A DNA stretch of 18,438 bases from an uncultured Bacillota bacterium (GTDB lineage Bacteria; Bacillota; Clostridia; Peptostreptococcales; Anaerovoracaceae): contig CAMOZS010000012.1 of the NCBI GenBank assembly GCA_946631075.1, positions 1 through 18,438 of the forward strand. Direction: 5' to 3'. Position 1 is the first letter of the stretch, and each line of letters starts with the position of its first letter. Under the pieces are notes generated by a model. That model saw nothing but the letters and a program-made list of their open reading frames with translations, ran no database searches and was not told where the DNA came from. This document shows positions 7,013-15,143 of the stretch, in pieces. Made by a program: the position numbers and the translations under genes.

Positions 7013-9158
7013 GAGACAGAGCCTTCTCGAGGGGGCGGCGGCCGTCCTTGTGGGAGCCGCCCTGTTTCGGTTTTTTGTTTCCGCCTTCGGTCTGGGCTGG
7101 AGCCCGGCGTCCGCCTTTTCGGGAGGACCTCTGACCGGTCTTCTCAGCGCGGCCAACACCATCGCGGACCGGCTGGGCGCGGCGGACTATACCATCCTGC
7201 CCAAGTACGCGGCGGGGATGGATCCGTCGGGGGAGGCGGCGCCTCAGGGACTCTTCCTGACCATCGCCCTGGTGCTCCTGTGCGCTCTGGCCTGGCTGAT
7301 CCTGTCAAGCGGGGTGCGCTGGCTCCTCCTCATTCCCCTGGTCCCGGCAGCGGCTCTTCTTCTGGGAACCAGCATCACGGGGGACGCCTGGTCTCTGACC
7401 GCCCTCTGTTTCGCTCTGGCCTGCGCTTTTGGCCTGATGGCGGACCGGACAGGAAGGGGCGGTTCCTGGTGGATCTTCGCCCTGCCTGCGGCCGCCGCGG
7501 CAGCCAGCCTTTGCATAGGCCTGGCGGTCACTCAGACCGGGGATCTGGATCAGAATCCGGTCCAGGCCAGGACCGGACCGGCCATCCAGCAGATCCTTCA
7601 CAGCCGGCTGGGATCAAGCCCCCTTGGCAGCGGGGATCTGGAGGACCTGGACGGGGCGGAGCTGGTCAGCCTGCGGGGGGACGTTCAGACGGCAGCGGCT
7701 TCCATGAAGGAGGGCGGACCCGATGAGACGAAGACGGCCCTGACCCTGACCTCGGAGTCGCTGGACGCCTGGTACCTTCGGGGTTTCGTGGGGGAACAGT
7801 ACGACGGCCGGCGCTGGAAGCCCCTGAGCAACGGGGCCTATTACCGGCAGAGGGATGACCTCTACTGGCTGAACCGGCAGGGCTTCGACGGCCTGTCCCA
7901 GATCATGGGAGCATCGGCGGCCTCCGGACAGAAGACAGAGGAGACCAGCATTACGATCAAGACAGAAAAGGCGGACAGGTCCCTGATCTATCTGCCTTAC
8001 GAGACGGCCGGGACCCAGGCCCAGATCCCTGAGGGGACGCAGAATTACGCCGGGGCCTTCCTGAGATCGGACCGCCGGACGGGGACCTCCGGGTACACCC
8101 TTTCCTGCGGGCTGAATATGACCGGTTCCTGGACGGACCGGGTGGGCAGGCTCTACGAGGCGGAGAACAGCCGGGCCCTGCGGGACTGGTTCGTCAGCGA
8201 GAGCAATTACAACGTCTGGTGCTATGAGAATGATCTGCAGATCCCCGATGAGGCCTACGGGGCCCTCTATGAAGCCCTTGGCGATCCGGGCGATCTGAGC
8301 CGGGATCACGCCCCCTACGCCCGGGCGATCGAAGAGGTCAAGGCCTATCTTGACCGGAACTTCATCTACTCGGAGGATTTCGGTCCCCTGAAAGAGGGAG
8401 AGGATTTCGTGACCTCCTTCATGAAGCGGGGCAAAGGCTGTGACGCCCATTACGCCAGCCTGGCGGTCCTGATCTTCCGCTATTACGGCATTCCGGCAAG
8501 GTACGTCGAAGGCTATCTTCTGACCCCTGCCGATGCAAAGGCTGGGGAGGCGGCCGGAGGAACCGCATCTCTGGGATTCAGCCGCGGCCATGCCTGGACG
8601 GAGATCTACATCGACGGATTCGGCTGGGTCCCCCTGGAGCTTACGCCTCCTTATCAGGGGATCATGCCGGAAGCGGACCTGAGCCGGGGGCTGGAATCGG
8701 TCAACTACAAGAACCGGAACCAGGACCTGCCCCAGGAGGCGGAGGAAGAGCCGGAAACGGCTCCCCAGAGGACAGGAGGCGGGATCATCCGATCCATCCT
8801 GCTGATCCTGCTCATCCTTATGGCTCTGGCCCTGGCGGCCTGGCTTTTGCGCAGGCCCATACAGAAGCAGCTGGCCTGGAGAAGGTGGAAGAGGGACTTT
8901 GAGGGCCCCAATCCCCGCCGGGCGGTCTGCGCCATGTACGGATATATGAATGAGGAGAAGGTCCCCATCAGCGACCGGGCGCTGGAGCTGGGCAATATGG
9001 CGGCTTACAGCAGGATCGAGATCAGTGAGAGGGACCGGAAGGTGATGAAATATGAACTGGAGAGAGGAAAACGTGAAAAGAAACAAATGGCTAAAGAGAA
9101 TCGCGGCACTTTGTCTGACCGCCTGTCTGATGCTGGCCGGAGGCTGCGGAGGAAATGA
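6975..9158 (+). CDS. Membrane-anchored transglutaminase-like protein (TgpA type)
   Basis: A 727-residue protein if begun at GTG 6975, which has GGAG at 6964-6967 at 7-nt spacing; the ATG at 6951 adds 8 residues but has a weaker site. Either start overlaps the DUF58 gene. Layout: five N-terminal membrane helices (about 18-38, 91-110, 112-131, 135-153, 162-180), a large extracytoplasmic part (about 183-603), a final helix (about 604-624), and a basic cytoplasmic tail of about 100 residues resembling DUF4129. The transglutaminase/protease core has Cys489 (KGCDAHYASL), His539 (RGHAWTEI) and a third position Glu555 (PLELTPPY) where Asp is classical. Such cores perform acyl transfer or proteolysis at Gln or peptide bonds. 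With MoxR and DUF58 it forms a trio widely found in bacteria. Here the substrates may be the neighbouring exported proteins (inference). Confidence 0.92.
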   Translation: MQLTFSEKQKSSKRQSLLEGAAAVLVGAALFRFFVSAFGLGWSPASAFSGGPLTGLLSAANTIADRLGAADYTILPKYAAGMDPSGEAAPQGLFLTIALVLLCALAWLILSSGVRWLLLIPLVPAAALLLGTSITGDAWSLTALCFALACAFGLMADRTGRGGSWWIFALPAAAAAASLCIGLAVTQTGDLDQNPVQARTGPAIQQILHSRLGSSPLGSGDLEDLDGAELVSLRGDVQTAAASMKEGGPDETKTALTLTSESLDAWYLRGFVGEQYDGRRWKPLSNGAYYRQRDDLYWLNRQGFDGLSQIMGASAASGQKTEETSITIKTEKADRSLIYLPYETAGTQAQIPEGTQNYAGAFLRSDRRTGTSGYTLSCGLNMTGSWTDRVGRLYEAENSRALRDWFVSESNYNVWCYENDLQIPDEAYGALYEALGDPGDLSRDHAPYARAIEEVKAYLDRNFIYSEDFGPLKEGEDFVTSFMKRGKGCDAHYASLAVLIFRYYGIPARYVEGYLLTPADAKAGEAAGGTASLGFSRGHAWTEIYIDGFGWVPLELTPPYQGIMPEADLSRGLESVNYKNRNQDLPQEAEEEPETAPQRTGGGIIRSILLILLILMALALAAWLLRRPIQKQLAWRRWKRDFEGPNPRRAVCAMYGYMNEEKVPISDRALELGNMAAYSRIEISERDRKVMKYELERGKREKKQMAKENRGTLSDRLSDAGRRLRRK

Positions 9159-10062
9159 CGGGGAAGCTGCTCCCGCAGAGGGGAGCCAGACCCAGGCGGA
9201 GACGGCCGCTCAGCCCCAGGCTCAGATGGCCCAGGTGGAAAAGGAGACCGCGGCTGCCCTGATCGAGGAGCTTTCTTCCGATGAGGAAGTTGGCCCGGGA
9301 TATGAGTGGAGTATCATCGCCATTGCCGGATCCTCTCTGGGGGACAGCCCGGAAGCCCGGACCGTCTACCAGCGCTTCCAGGAGAATATGCGGCTTCAGA
9401 TCAAGCGGACCGGAGGGGTCCTCAGCGAGGACCGGCCCACGGAGAACGCCAAGGCGGCCATCGCCCTTCACATGACCGGCATCGATCCGGCGGATGTGGA
9501 AGGCTATGACCTGCTGGATCAGCTGGAGGATGAGGACGCGGTAAAGGAACAGGGGATCAACGGGCCTATCTGGGCTCTGATCGCCTCGGCCGCAAGCGGC
9601 AGGACCCTGGATGCCGAGCCTTCCTATCTGGACGAACTGATGCAGGCCCAGAGCGAAGATGGGGCGGTCACCTATGACGGCAAGACCGGGGATGTGGACA
9701 TCACCGCGATGGCGGTCCAGGCCCTGGCAGCCTTTGCAGATGAAAACGAAGACGCGGCCGGAGCTGCGGCCGCGGCCAGAGACTGGCTGGCGGGACAGCA
9801 GAAGGCGGAAGGGGACTACGGCAACGCCGAATCCACCGCCCAGGTGATCCTGGCCATCGGCTGTCTGGGAGAGGATCCTGCGGCAGCGGAAGATTTCGTT
9901 AAGGACGGGACCAGCCTTTTGGATGGGCTGATGATCTACCGGACAGATGGAGGCTTCAGCCACGAAAAGGGCGACGCGGTCAACACCATGGCGACGGAGC
10001 AGAGCCTGTGCGCCCTGGATGCCATCCGGCTGGCTGAGGAAGGCGGGACATTATACTACTAA
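9073..10062 (+). CDS. Putative lipoprotein with alpha/alpha-toroid (prenyltransferase/squalene oxidase-like) domain
   Basis: GTG at 9073 is preferred: AGAGAGG at 9061-9067 precedes it and the product begins with a proper signal peptide (MKRNKWLKRIAALC). The ATG at 9052 would add seven residues. The gene overlaps the transglutaminase gene by 86 nt. The signal sequence ends LMLAGGC, a slightly atypical lipobox with Cys25 as the likely lipidated residue, and is followed by an Ala/Gln/Glu linker. The rest (about 60-329) is helical, with repeat units of the terpenoid-cyclase/prenyltransferase toroid type: SEDGAVTYDGKTGDVDITAM, EGDYGNAESTAQVILAI and DGGFSHEKGDAVNTMATEQS. These G-x-x-x...D/E-x-T-A-x-A units are typical of the alpha6-alpha6 barrel also found in the N-terminal half of transcobalamin and intrinsic factor. 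No DXDD catalytic motif of a true cyclase was noticed. A ligand-binding surface lipoprotein is more likely than an enzyme (inference). Confidence 0.82.
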   Translation: MKRNKWLKRIAALCLTACLMLAGGCGGNDGEAAPAEGSQTQAETAAQPQAQMAQVEKETAAALIEELSSDEEVGPGYEWSIIAIAGSSLGDSPEARTVYQRFQENMRLQIKRTGGVLSEDRPTENAKAAIALHMTGIDPADVEGYDLLDQLEDEDAVKEQGINGPIWALIASAASGRTLDAEPSYLDELMQAQSEDGAVTYDGKTGDVDITAMAVQALAAFADENEDAAGAAAAARDWLAGQQKAEGDYGNAESTAQVILAIGCLGEDPAAAEDFVKDGTSLLDGLMIYRTDGGFSHEKGDAVNTMATEQSLCALDAIRLAEEGGTLYY

Positions 10063-10071
10063 GGAGATGAG

Positions 10072-11256
10072 ATGAACAGGAGACGGATCTTTCTGATCGG
10101 AGCGCTGGCGCTGACGCTGCTGCTTACTGCAGGCGGCCTGTTTGTGCTGCGCGGACAGGAGGAATACGTCCCTGAGAACCGGGTCGCCCAGATGGATCCG
10201 GACCGGTCCCAGGTCTACCTTGCCGGCAGCGGATATTCCCTGAATAAGGACCAGAAGAAGGAACACCAGGAGATAGAGAAGCAGAGGCAGCAGAAACAGC
10301 AGACCAGGCTGCCTTCCCAGCAGCAGAAGCAGCAGGCCCGGGCGGCCCAGAAGGCGGAGGAAGGGCCCAAGACAGCAGGCCCCGGAGACGACGGGGGAAA
10401 GAAAGGTCCATCCCAGACCAGGCCGAGCGGTCCGACCGGCCATTCCAAACGGCCCGATCCGACCGATCCTACCAAGGTGACCACCACGAAGAAGCAGGGA
10501 CCCGAAGAGGAGAACGAGAAGCTGCCCAAGATCAAGACCAGCCTGGTCAATGGGGATGTGATCAGCGGGGCCAGGGCCAGTTTCTGGGTGACGGTCACCG
10601 ACTATCAGGGAAGGAACGTTCCGGTCTACTCGGTGGACGACGGATACTTCGAGGTGACCTGCAACGGGGTCACGGTCTCCAGCAACGGCTCCAGCGGAAA
10701 CAAGACCAGCTTCCGGGCGGACCTGAAGGACGGAAAGAACGTCATCGTTATCACGGCTCACGACCGGGCAGGCCGGACGGCCAGCCTGACCAGGAGGATC
10801 ACGGCCAACGCCTCCGGGCCGGAAGAGGTGACCGGGGTCGCTTATGTGGGGATCATAGCGCCGGTCCTGGGACTTGGAGACATCTTCGGCTGCGAGGTGG
10901 AGCTCAATGCGGGAGATTCGGCCAAGGATGCCCTGCAGAAATGCCTCAAGGCAGGCGGGATCACGCCCACCTTCAGCGGCAGCTATCTGGCGGGACTGTC
11001 CAAGCCGGGGATCGCCGCCGGAGCATATATATCGGATGATATCCGGGCGGTGATGGAGGAACTTCGCCAGACGGAGAAGGATCCTTCCAAGCAGAACCCG
11101 GACCGGATCAAAGAAAAAGATTTCTACGAATCCTCCGGCTGGATCTATCTGGTCAACGGGGAGGCCCCGGAGGTGGGGCTGAATTCCTGGCCCATGGAGG
11201 ATGGAGATGAACTGCTGCTGGTCTTCTCGCTGGCAGAAGGAGTGAACGGATTATGA
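10072..11256 (+). CDS. Membrane-anchored protein with Gln/Lys-rich linker, Ig-like domain and C-terminal DUF4430 domain
   Basis: A 394-residue protein; the start ATG at 10072 has AAGGAG at 10061-10066, directly after the upstream stop. Residues 5-27 are a single membrane anchor or uncleaved signal (RRRIFLIGALALTLLL). Residues 59-100 are strikingly rich in Gln and Lys (13 Gln in residues 61-94), and a Pro/Gly/Thr/Lys-rich spacer runs to about 150. Residues about 155-255 form an Ig-like beta domain (DGKNVIVITAHDRAGR). Residues about 268-392 fit DUF4430, the transcobalamin C-terminal-like fold: AGDSAKDALQKCLKAGG, then ESSGWIYLVNGEAPEVG, then MEDGDELLLVFS. It follows the toroid lipoprotein by 9 nt, and its TGA overlaps the ATG of the next gene (ATGA), so these genes are translated together. 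A surface binding role with the toroid protein is inferred; the Gln/Lys stretch may be a transglutaminase substrate. Confidence 0.85.
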   Translation: MNRRRIFLIGALALTLLLTAGGLFVLRGQEEYVPENRVAQMDPDRSQVYLAGSGYSLNKDQKKEHQEIEKQRQQKQQTRLPSQQQKQQARAAQKAEEGPKTAGPGDDGGKKGPSQTRPSGPTGHSKRPDPTDPTKVTTTKKQGPEEENEKLPKIKTSLVNGDVISGARASFWVTVTDYQGRNVPVYSVDDGYFEVTCNGVTVSSNGSSGNKTSFRADLKDGKNVIVITAHDRAGRTASLTRRITANASGPEEVTGVAYVGIIAPVLGLGDIFGCEVELNAGDSAKDALQKCLKAGGITPTFSGSYLAGLSKPGIAAGAYISDDIRAVMEELRQTEKDPSKQNPDRIKEKDFYESSGWIYLVNGEAPEVGLNSWPMEDGDELLLVFSLAEGVNGL

Positions 11257-14200
11257 TGGATGGATTTGCGATGACAGAGACGACAGAGATGATCATGCCG
11301 GAGAATAAACAGCGGTCCGGCAGGGCCTTGCGCTGGATCCTGCTGCTTGCGGCGGCGGTCTGCGCCCTTGCCCTGATGGCGCCTGCCGCCTTCGCTGCGG
11401 ACCGGGATGTGGAATGGGGATGCTACCAGAACAGCGCCGAGAACAACGGGGTCATCGGGGATGTGCCGACGCCGGAAAGCTATCAGGAGACGGCTCTTCT
11501 GTGGGGCAAAAAAATGCTGGAAGGCTATACGGTCTCCTTCACTCCGCCTCTGATCATCGACGGCAGGCTCTATACCGCGTCCAATAAATACGTGAATGTG
11601 ATCGACAAACAGACCGGCGAAGTGCTTCAGCGCAGCGAGGAACTGAAGCTGAACGTGGGTTATGCCATGAACCCCATCACCTATGACGCGGAGAGGGATC
11701 AGCTCTATGTTCCCATCATGCGGGGCAGGGTCGAATGCCTGGACGCGGACACCCTTGAGGAAAAGTGGATCTCCAAAGAGTACCGGTATTCCCAGACCCT
11801 TTCGCCCATCAGCTGCCGGGATGGTCTGGTGTACACAGGTATCTGGGAAACAGAGAAGGACGACGGGGCCTTCCTCTGTCTGGACGCGGAAACGGGTGAA
11901 GAAGTATGGACCTATGTCCCGTCTGTGGACGGAGCATCGGCCGGGGAGATCCCCCACGGCTTCTACTGGGCGGGCGCCTATGTAACGGAGGACTATGTGA
12001 TCGTGGGCTCTGATGACGGAGCGGAGAATACCTTCTCGGAAGCGGAGGAGGGGGCTTATCCCCAGTCCGCTGTCGTCTACTGCTTCGACCGGCGTACCGG
12101 TGAGGTCATGGACCGGATCACCGGGATCAAGGGAGATATCCGCAGTACGGTAGTATATCATGAAGGAAATATTTATTTCGTGTCCAAGGGGGGCCGGCTC
12201 TACAAGGCGGCTCTGGGCCCGGACGGCCGGTTCGGGCAGGAATCCTTCATCCAGCTGAAAGCCGGAGGCACGGCCGAGGCCGGCTCCTCTCAGGGAGCAG
12301 ACGGGGCAGCGGATGCCATGATGACCTCGACCCCGGTGGTGCATAATGGCAGGATCTATGCCGGCGCGGCAGGCGGAGGAGGACAGTTCAATGCCGATGG
12401 AGGTCATTTTTTCGCGGTGATCCGGGACGACGGGACTCTGTCTTCGGACTCTCTGATCTACACGGTGCAGATCCCGGGCTACCCCCAGGCGGCGCCCCTG
12501 CTGAAGGCAGATACGGGCAGCGCGGACGGGAAGGTCCGGCTCTACTTCACATTCAACGCCTTCCCGGGAGGGATCTACTATCTGGAGGATTCCCAGAAGG
12601 CGACAGCCAGTGACCACGAAAGCGCCCACCTGCTCTACCGGCCCGAAAAAGAAATGCAGCAGTACTGCATCAGCCCCCTGTGCTGTGACAGGGAGGGGAC
12701 CTTCTATTTCAAAAATGACAGCGGCTATCTGATGGCCGTTGGCCGCAACGGGGCCTGGCTGGATGACATCGAAGTCAGCTATGAGGATGTCCCTCTGCAG
12801 TGGGAGACTCCCTTTGAGTCCGGCATTCTGAACTATACCCTGCAGGCGCCGGGAGGGGCGGATCACGCGGATATCCGCCTGTCGGTCCCTGAAGGGATGA
12901 CCGCGACGGTCGGCGGGACTCCCTACACTTCGGGTAAGGTCCGGGTGCCTGTGGGCGAAGATGCCAGTGCCATCCCGGTGGTGGTCACCAGGACCGCGGA
13001 GGGCAAAAGCTGGACCAGGACCTATATCCTGAACACCAGCAGTTTGTCCAACAATGCCAATCTGGCCGGATTCGCGCTCACCGATACCAATGCCAAGCCC
13101 CAGGTGACAGATACAGAGGCCAGGAAGGTCAACGATGTGGGGATCGGCTATGATCCCGCTTTTGATGCGGGGATCACGGAATATGTCAGCCGGACCTACG
13201 GGGACAGCAAACGGTTCGTGAATATCTGGCCTCAGACGGCGGACCCCCTGGCGCAGATCCGGGTCCTGCCCTCGGCCAATGTAGGAAACAGCGGGGGAAC
13301 TCAATTGGAGGAAGACGGCTCTCTTCGGATGATGAGCAACGGGCGGACCCCCGTCTACTGGGTCCAGGGAGAGCAGTCCGCGGAAGTGGACATCGAGGTC
13401 ACTTCCCCCAGCGGCAAGGTCGTGAAGCTTTATCACGTGACCCTGGTTAGGAGCGACGAGCATCTGGACGTAGGCGCCACGCCGCTGGTGCTGAGTCCGG
13501 CTTCGATGAGTCTGCAAAGCGCTGGTCCGGGCCGGTCAGGCAGCATCCGGGTATCCTTCGAGAAGGAGGATGTGACGGAGAAATGCGCTTTCGAGACGAC
13601 AGATCCGTCCGTTGCCACCGTCGACAGGGCGGGCAATGTCTCGGCCTTCGGGGAAGGGACCGCGGAGATCTGGGTGACCTATGACAATGGGATCCGGCGG
13701 GCAAGGACCCATGTGGAAGTGGCAGCGCCTGCCTTGGAGAAACCGGCGGCCAGCATCCAGCCGGGGACCTACGGTCAGCCTCTGCAGGTCCAGCTGCAGC
13801 AGAAGGCGGATGGCGGGCAGATCCGCTATACCATTGGGGAGGGGGATCAGGATCCGGAAGCTCCGACCACGACCACCGGAGAAGTCTATGAGGGACCGAT
13901 CCCCATCGAGGGGACCCCGGGCCAGCTGACTACGGTGAAGATCCGGGCCATCGCCTGCGGCGAAGGATACCACAGGAGCCCGGTGGCAAACTATACTTAC
14001 ACGGTGGATCTGCGGGAGGGATCGATGCCGGAGCAGCCGGAGACAGGGGTCAGCCTTGCTCCGGACAGCGTCACCATCGCGGATGCTGAAAACGTCCTCC
14101 CAGCCTTTGCGAAGCTGCCGGCAGGAATCAGCCGGGAAGATCTGGCCCAAAGTCTGGATGGCCTGAAGGCGCAGGTGGAACTGAATAACGGAGAGGCGAT

Positions 14201-15143
14201 AGAAACAGACATCTCCTGGGAGGATCCCGCCCTCTTCTTCTACGATCCGGATGACATGAGAGAGCAGACCTTCTTCATACAGGGACAGGCCATCCTGTCG
14301 GAGGGGACGCAGGCCCAGGGAAACAGCCTGCAGGTCTTCCTGCCGGTGACCGTTTCGGGGAAGACCATGGGGCCGGTCCGGTTCAGCCCGGCATCCGGGA
14401 CCTACCACTCGGATCAGACCCTGGCCCTGACCTGCAGCGAGCCGGGAGCATCCATCTACTACACGATCACAGGGGAAGAGGAAACGCTGGCCTATTCGGC
14501 CCCCATCCTCCTGTCGACGGATGACGGGAGCCGGGAGAACTGGACGATCAAGGCCTACGCGGTCAAGAACGGTGTAGAGAGCAGACTGGCGTCCGTCAGC
14601 ATCATCGTGCAGAAACCGGGGCCACCGGCGGGTCTGACTGCAGCAGTTGACGCGGCGAAGAAGAAGATCACCGTCAAGTGGACGGCCGAAAAGGGAGCAG
14701 CAGGCTATCAGGTCTTCTGGAGAAAGGCCGGCGACCAGGACTGGTCATCGAAGACGGCTGCTAAAACATCTGCTGTCATCACCGGCCTGAAGGCTGGCGG
14801 TCTCTACGAAGTCAAGTGCGCGACTCTGACCGAGGACGGCCGGACTCTGGACACGGCATCCCGCTATTGTCTGATCGCCAAGACGACATTGAAGCTGAAG
14901 GCGGGGAAGAAGTCCTTCAAGGCTTCGGTCAAAAAGGCCAAGGGGGCGACCGGCACCCAGATCCGCTACAGTCTGAAGAAAAACCTGGCCGGCGCCAAGC
15001 TGAAGAAGACTAAGAACAAGAGCCTGACGGTCAAAAAACTCAAAGCGAAGAAGGTCTATTACGTGGAGGCGGCGCCCTACAGAGTCTACGGGGGGAAGAC
15101 CTGGACCGGACAGCCTTTGAAGAAGAAGGTGAAGATTAAGTAA
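11253..15143 (+). CDS. Very large secreted PQQ-like beta-propeller protein with cadherin-, Ig-, chitobiase-C- and Fn3-like modules
   Basis: A 1296-residue exported protein. ATG 11253 overlaps the previous stop by 4 nt, with AAGGAG at 11237-11242; a second in-frame ATG follows at once at 11256, and further Mets at codons 7, 13 and 15 could also serve as starts. A signal peptide ends near residue 48 (AAFA-AD). Approximate modules: 52-495, PQQ-like propeller (IDKQTGEVL, CLDAETGEEVWTY, QYCIS...FYFKNDSGYL); 501-732, two cadherin-like domains (FVNIWPQTADP); 744-825, BIG2-like Ig domain; 828-915, chitobiase C-terminal-like domain; 933-1040, an Ig-like region; 1042-1121, a second chitobiase-C-like domain (FSPASGTYHSDQTLALTC); 1123-1205 and 1210-1296, two Fn3-like modules, the last extremely Lys-rich and ending KKKVKIK. 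The propeller and cadherin-like parts match the protein at 539-3607, so the two are paralogues. It carries no sortase motif or SLH domain. Ligand unknown; a cell-surface receptor or adhesin is inferred. Confidence 0.88.
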   Translation: MMDGFAMTETTEMIMPENKQRSGRALRWILLLAAAVCALALMAPAAFAADRDVEWGCYQNSAENNGVIGDVPTPESYQETALLWGKKMLEGYTVSFTPPLIIDGRLYTASNKYVNVIDKQTGEVLQRSEELKLNVGYAMNPITYDAERDQLYVPIMRGRVECLDADTLEEKWISKEYRYSQTLSPISCRDGLVYTGIWETEKDDGAFLCLDAETGEEVWTYVPSVDGASAGEIPHGFYWAGAYVTEDYVIVGSDDGAENTFSEAEEGAYPQSAVVYCFDRRTGEVMDRITGIKGDIRSTVVYHEGNIYFVSKGGRLYKAALGPDGRFGQESFIQLKAGGTAEAGSSQGADGAADAMMTSTPVVHNGRIYAGAAGGGGQFNADGGHFFAVIRDDGTLSSDSLIYTVQIPGYPQAAPLLKADTGSADGKVRLYFTFNAFPGGIYYLEDSQKATASDHESAHLLYRPEKEMQQYCISPLCCDREGTFYFKNDSGYLMAVGRNGAWLDDIEVSYEDVPLQWETPFESGILNYTLQAPGGADHADIRLSVPEGMTATVGGTPYTSGKVRVPVGEDASAIPVVVTRTAEGKSWTRTYILNTSSLSNNANLAGFALTDTNAKPQVTDTEARKVNDVGIGYDPAFDAGITEYVSRTYGDSKRFVNIWPQTADPLAQIRVLPSANVGNSGGTQLEEDGSLRMMSNGRTPVYWVQGEQSAEVDIEVTSPSGKVVKLYHVTLVRSDEHLDVGATPLVLSPASMSLQSAGPGRSGSIRVSFEKEDVTEKCAFETTDPSVATVDRAGNVSAFGEGTAEIWVTYDNGIRRARTHVEVAAPALEKPAASIQPGTYGQPLQVQLQQKADGGQIRYTIGEGDQDPEAPTTTTGEVYEGPIPIEGTPGQLTTVKIRAIACGEGYHRSPVANYTYTVDLREGSMPEQPETGVSLAPDSVTIADAENVLPAFAKLPAGISREDLAQSLDGLKAQVELNNGEAIETDISWEDPALFFYDPDDMREQTFFIQGQAILSEGTQAQGNSLQVFLPVTVSGKTMGPVRFSPASGTYHSDQTLALTCSEPGASIYYTITGEEETLAYSAPILLSTDDGSRENWTIKAYAVKNGVESRLASVSIIVQKPGPPAGLTAAVDAAKKKITVKWTAEKGAAGYQVFWRKAGDQDWSSKTAAKTSAVITGLKAGGLYEVKCATLTEDGRTLDTASRYCLIAKTTLKLKAGKKSFKASVKKAKGATGTQIRYSLKKNLAGAKLKKTKNKSLTVKKLKAKKVYYVEAAPYRVYGGKTWTGQPLKKKVKIK

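Noticed and set aside
5810..9086. Minus-strand frames opposite the DUF58 and transglutaminase genes (450 and 490 codons)
   Set aside because: They are composition-driven shadows of confidently identified genes.
11145..13517. 790-codon open frame on the minus strand, antisense to the large propeller gene
   Set aside because: It lies opposite a gene with clear domains, its product has no recognisable fold and is rich in Arg, Pro, His and Gly, and long antisense frames are expected in GC-rich coding DNA with this codon bias.
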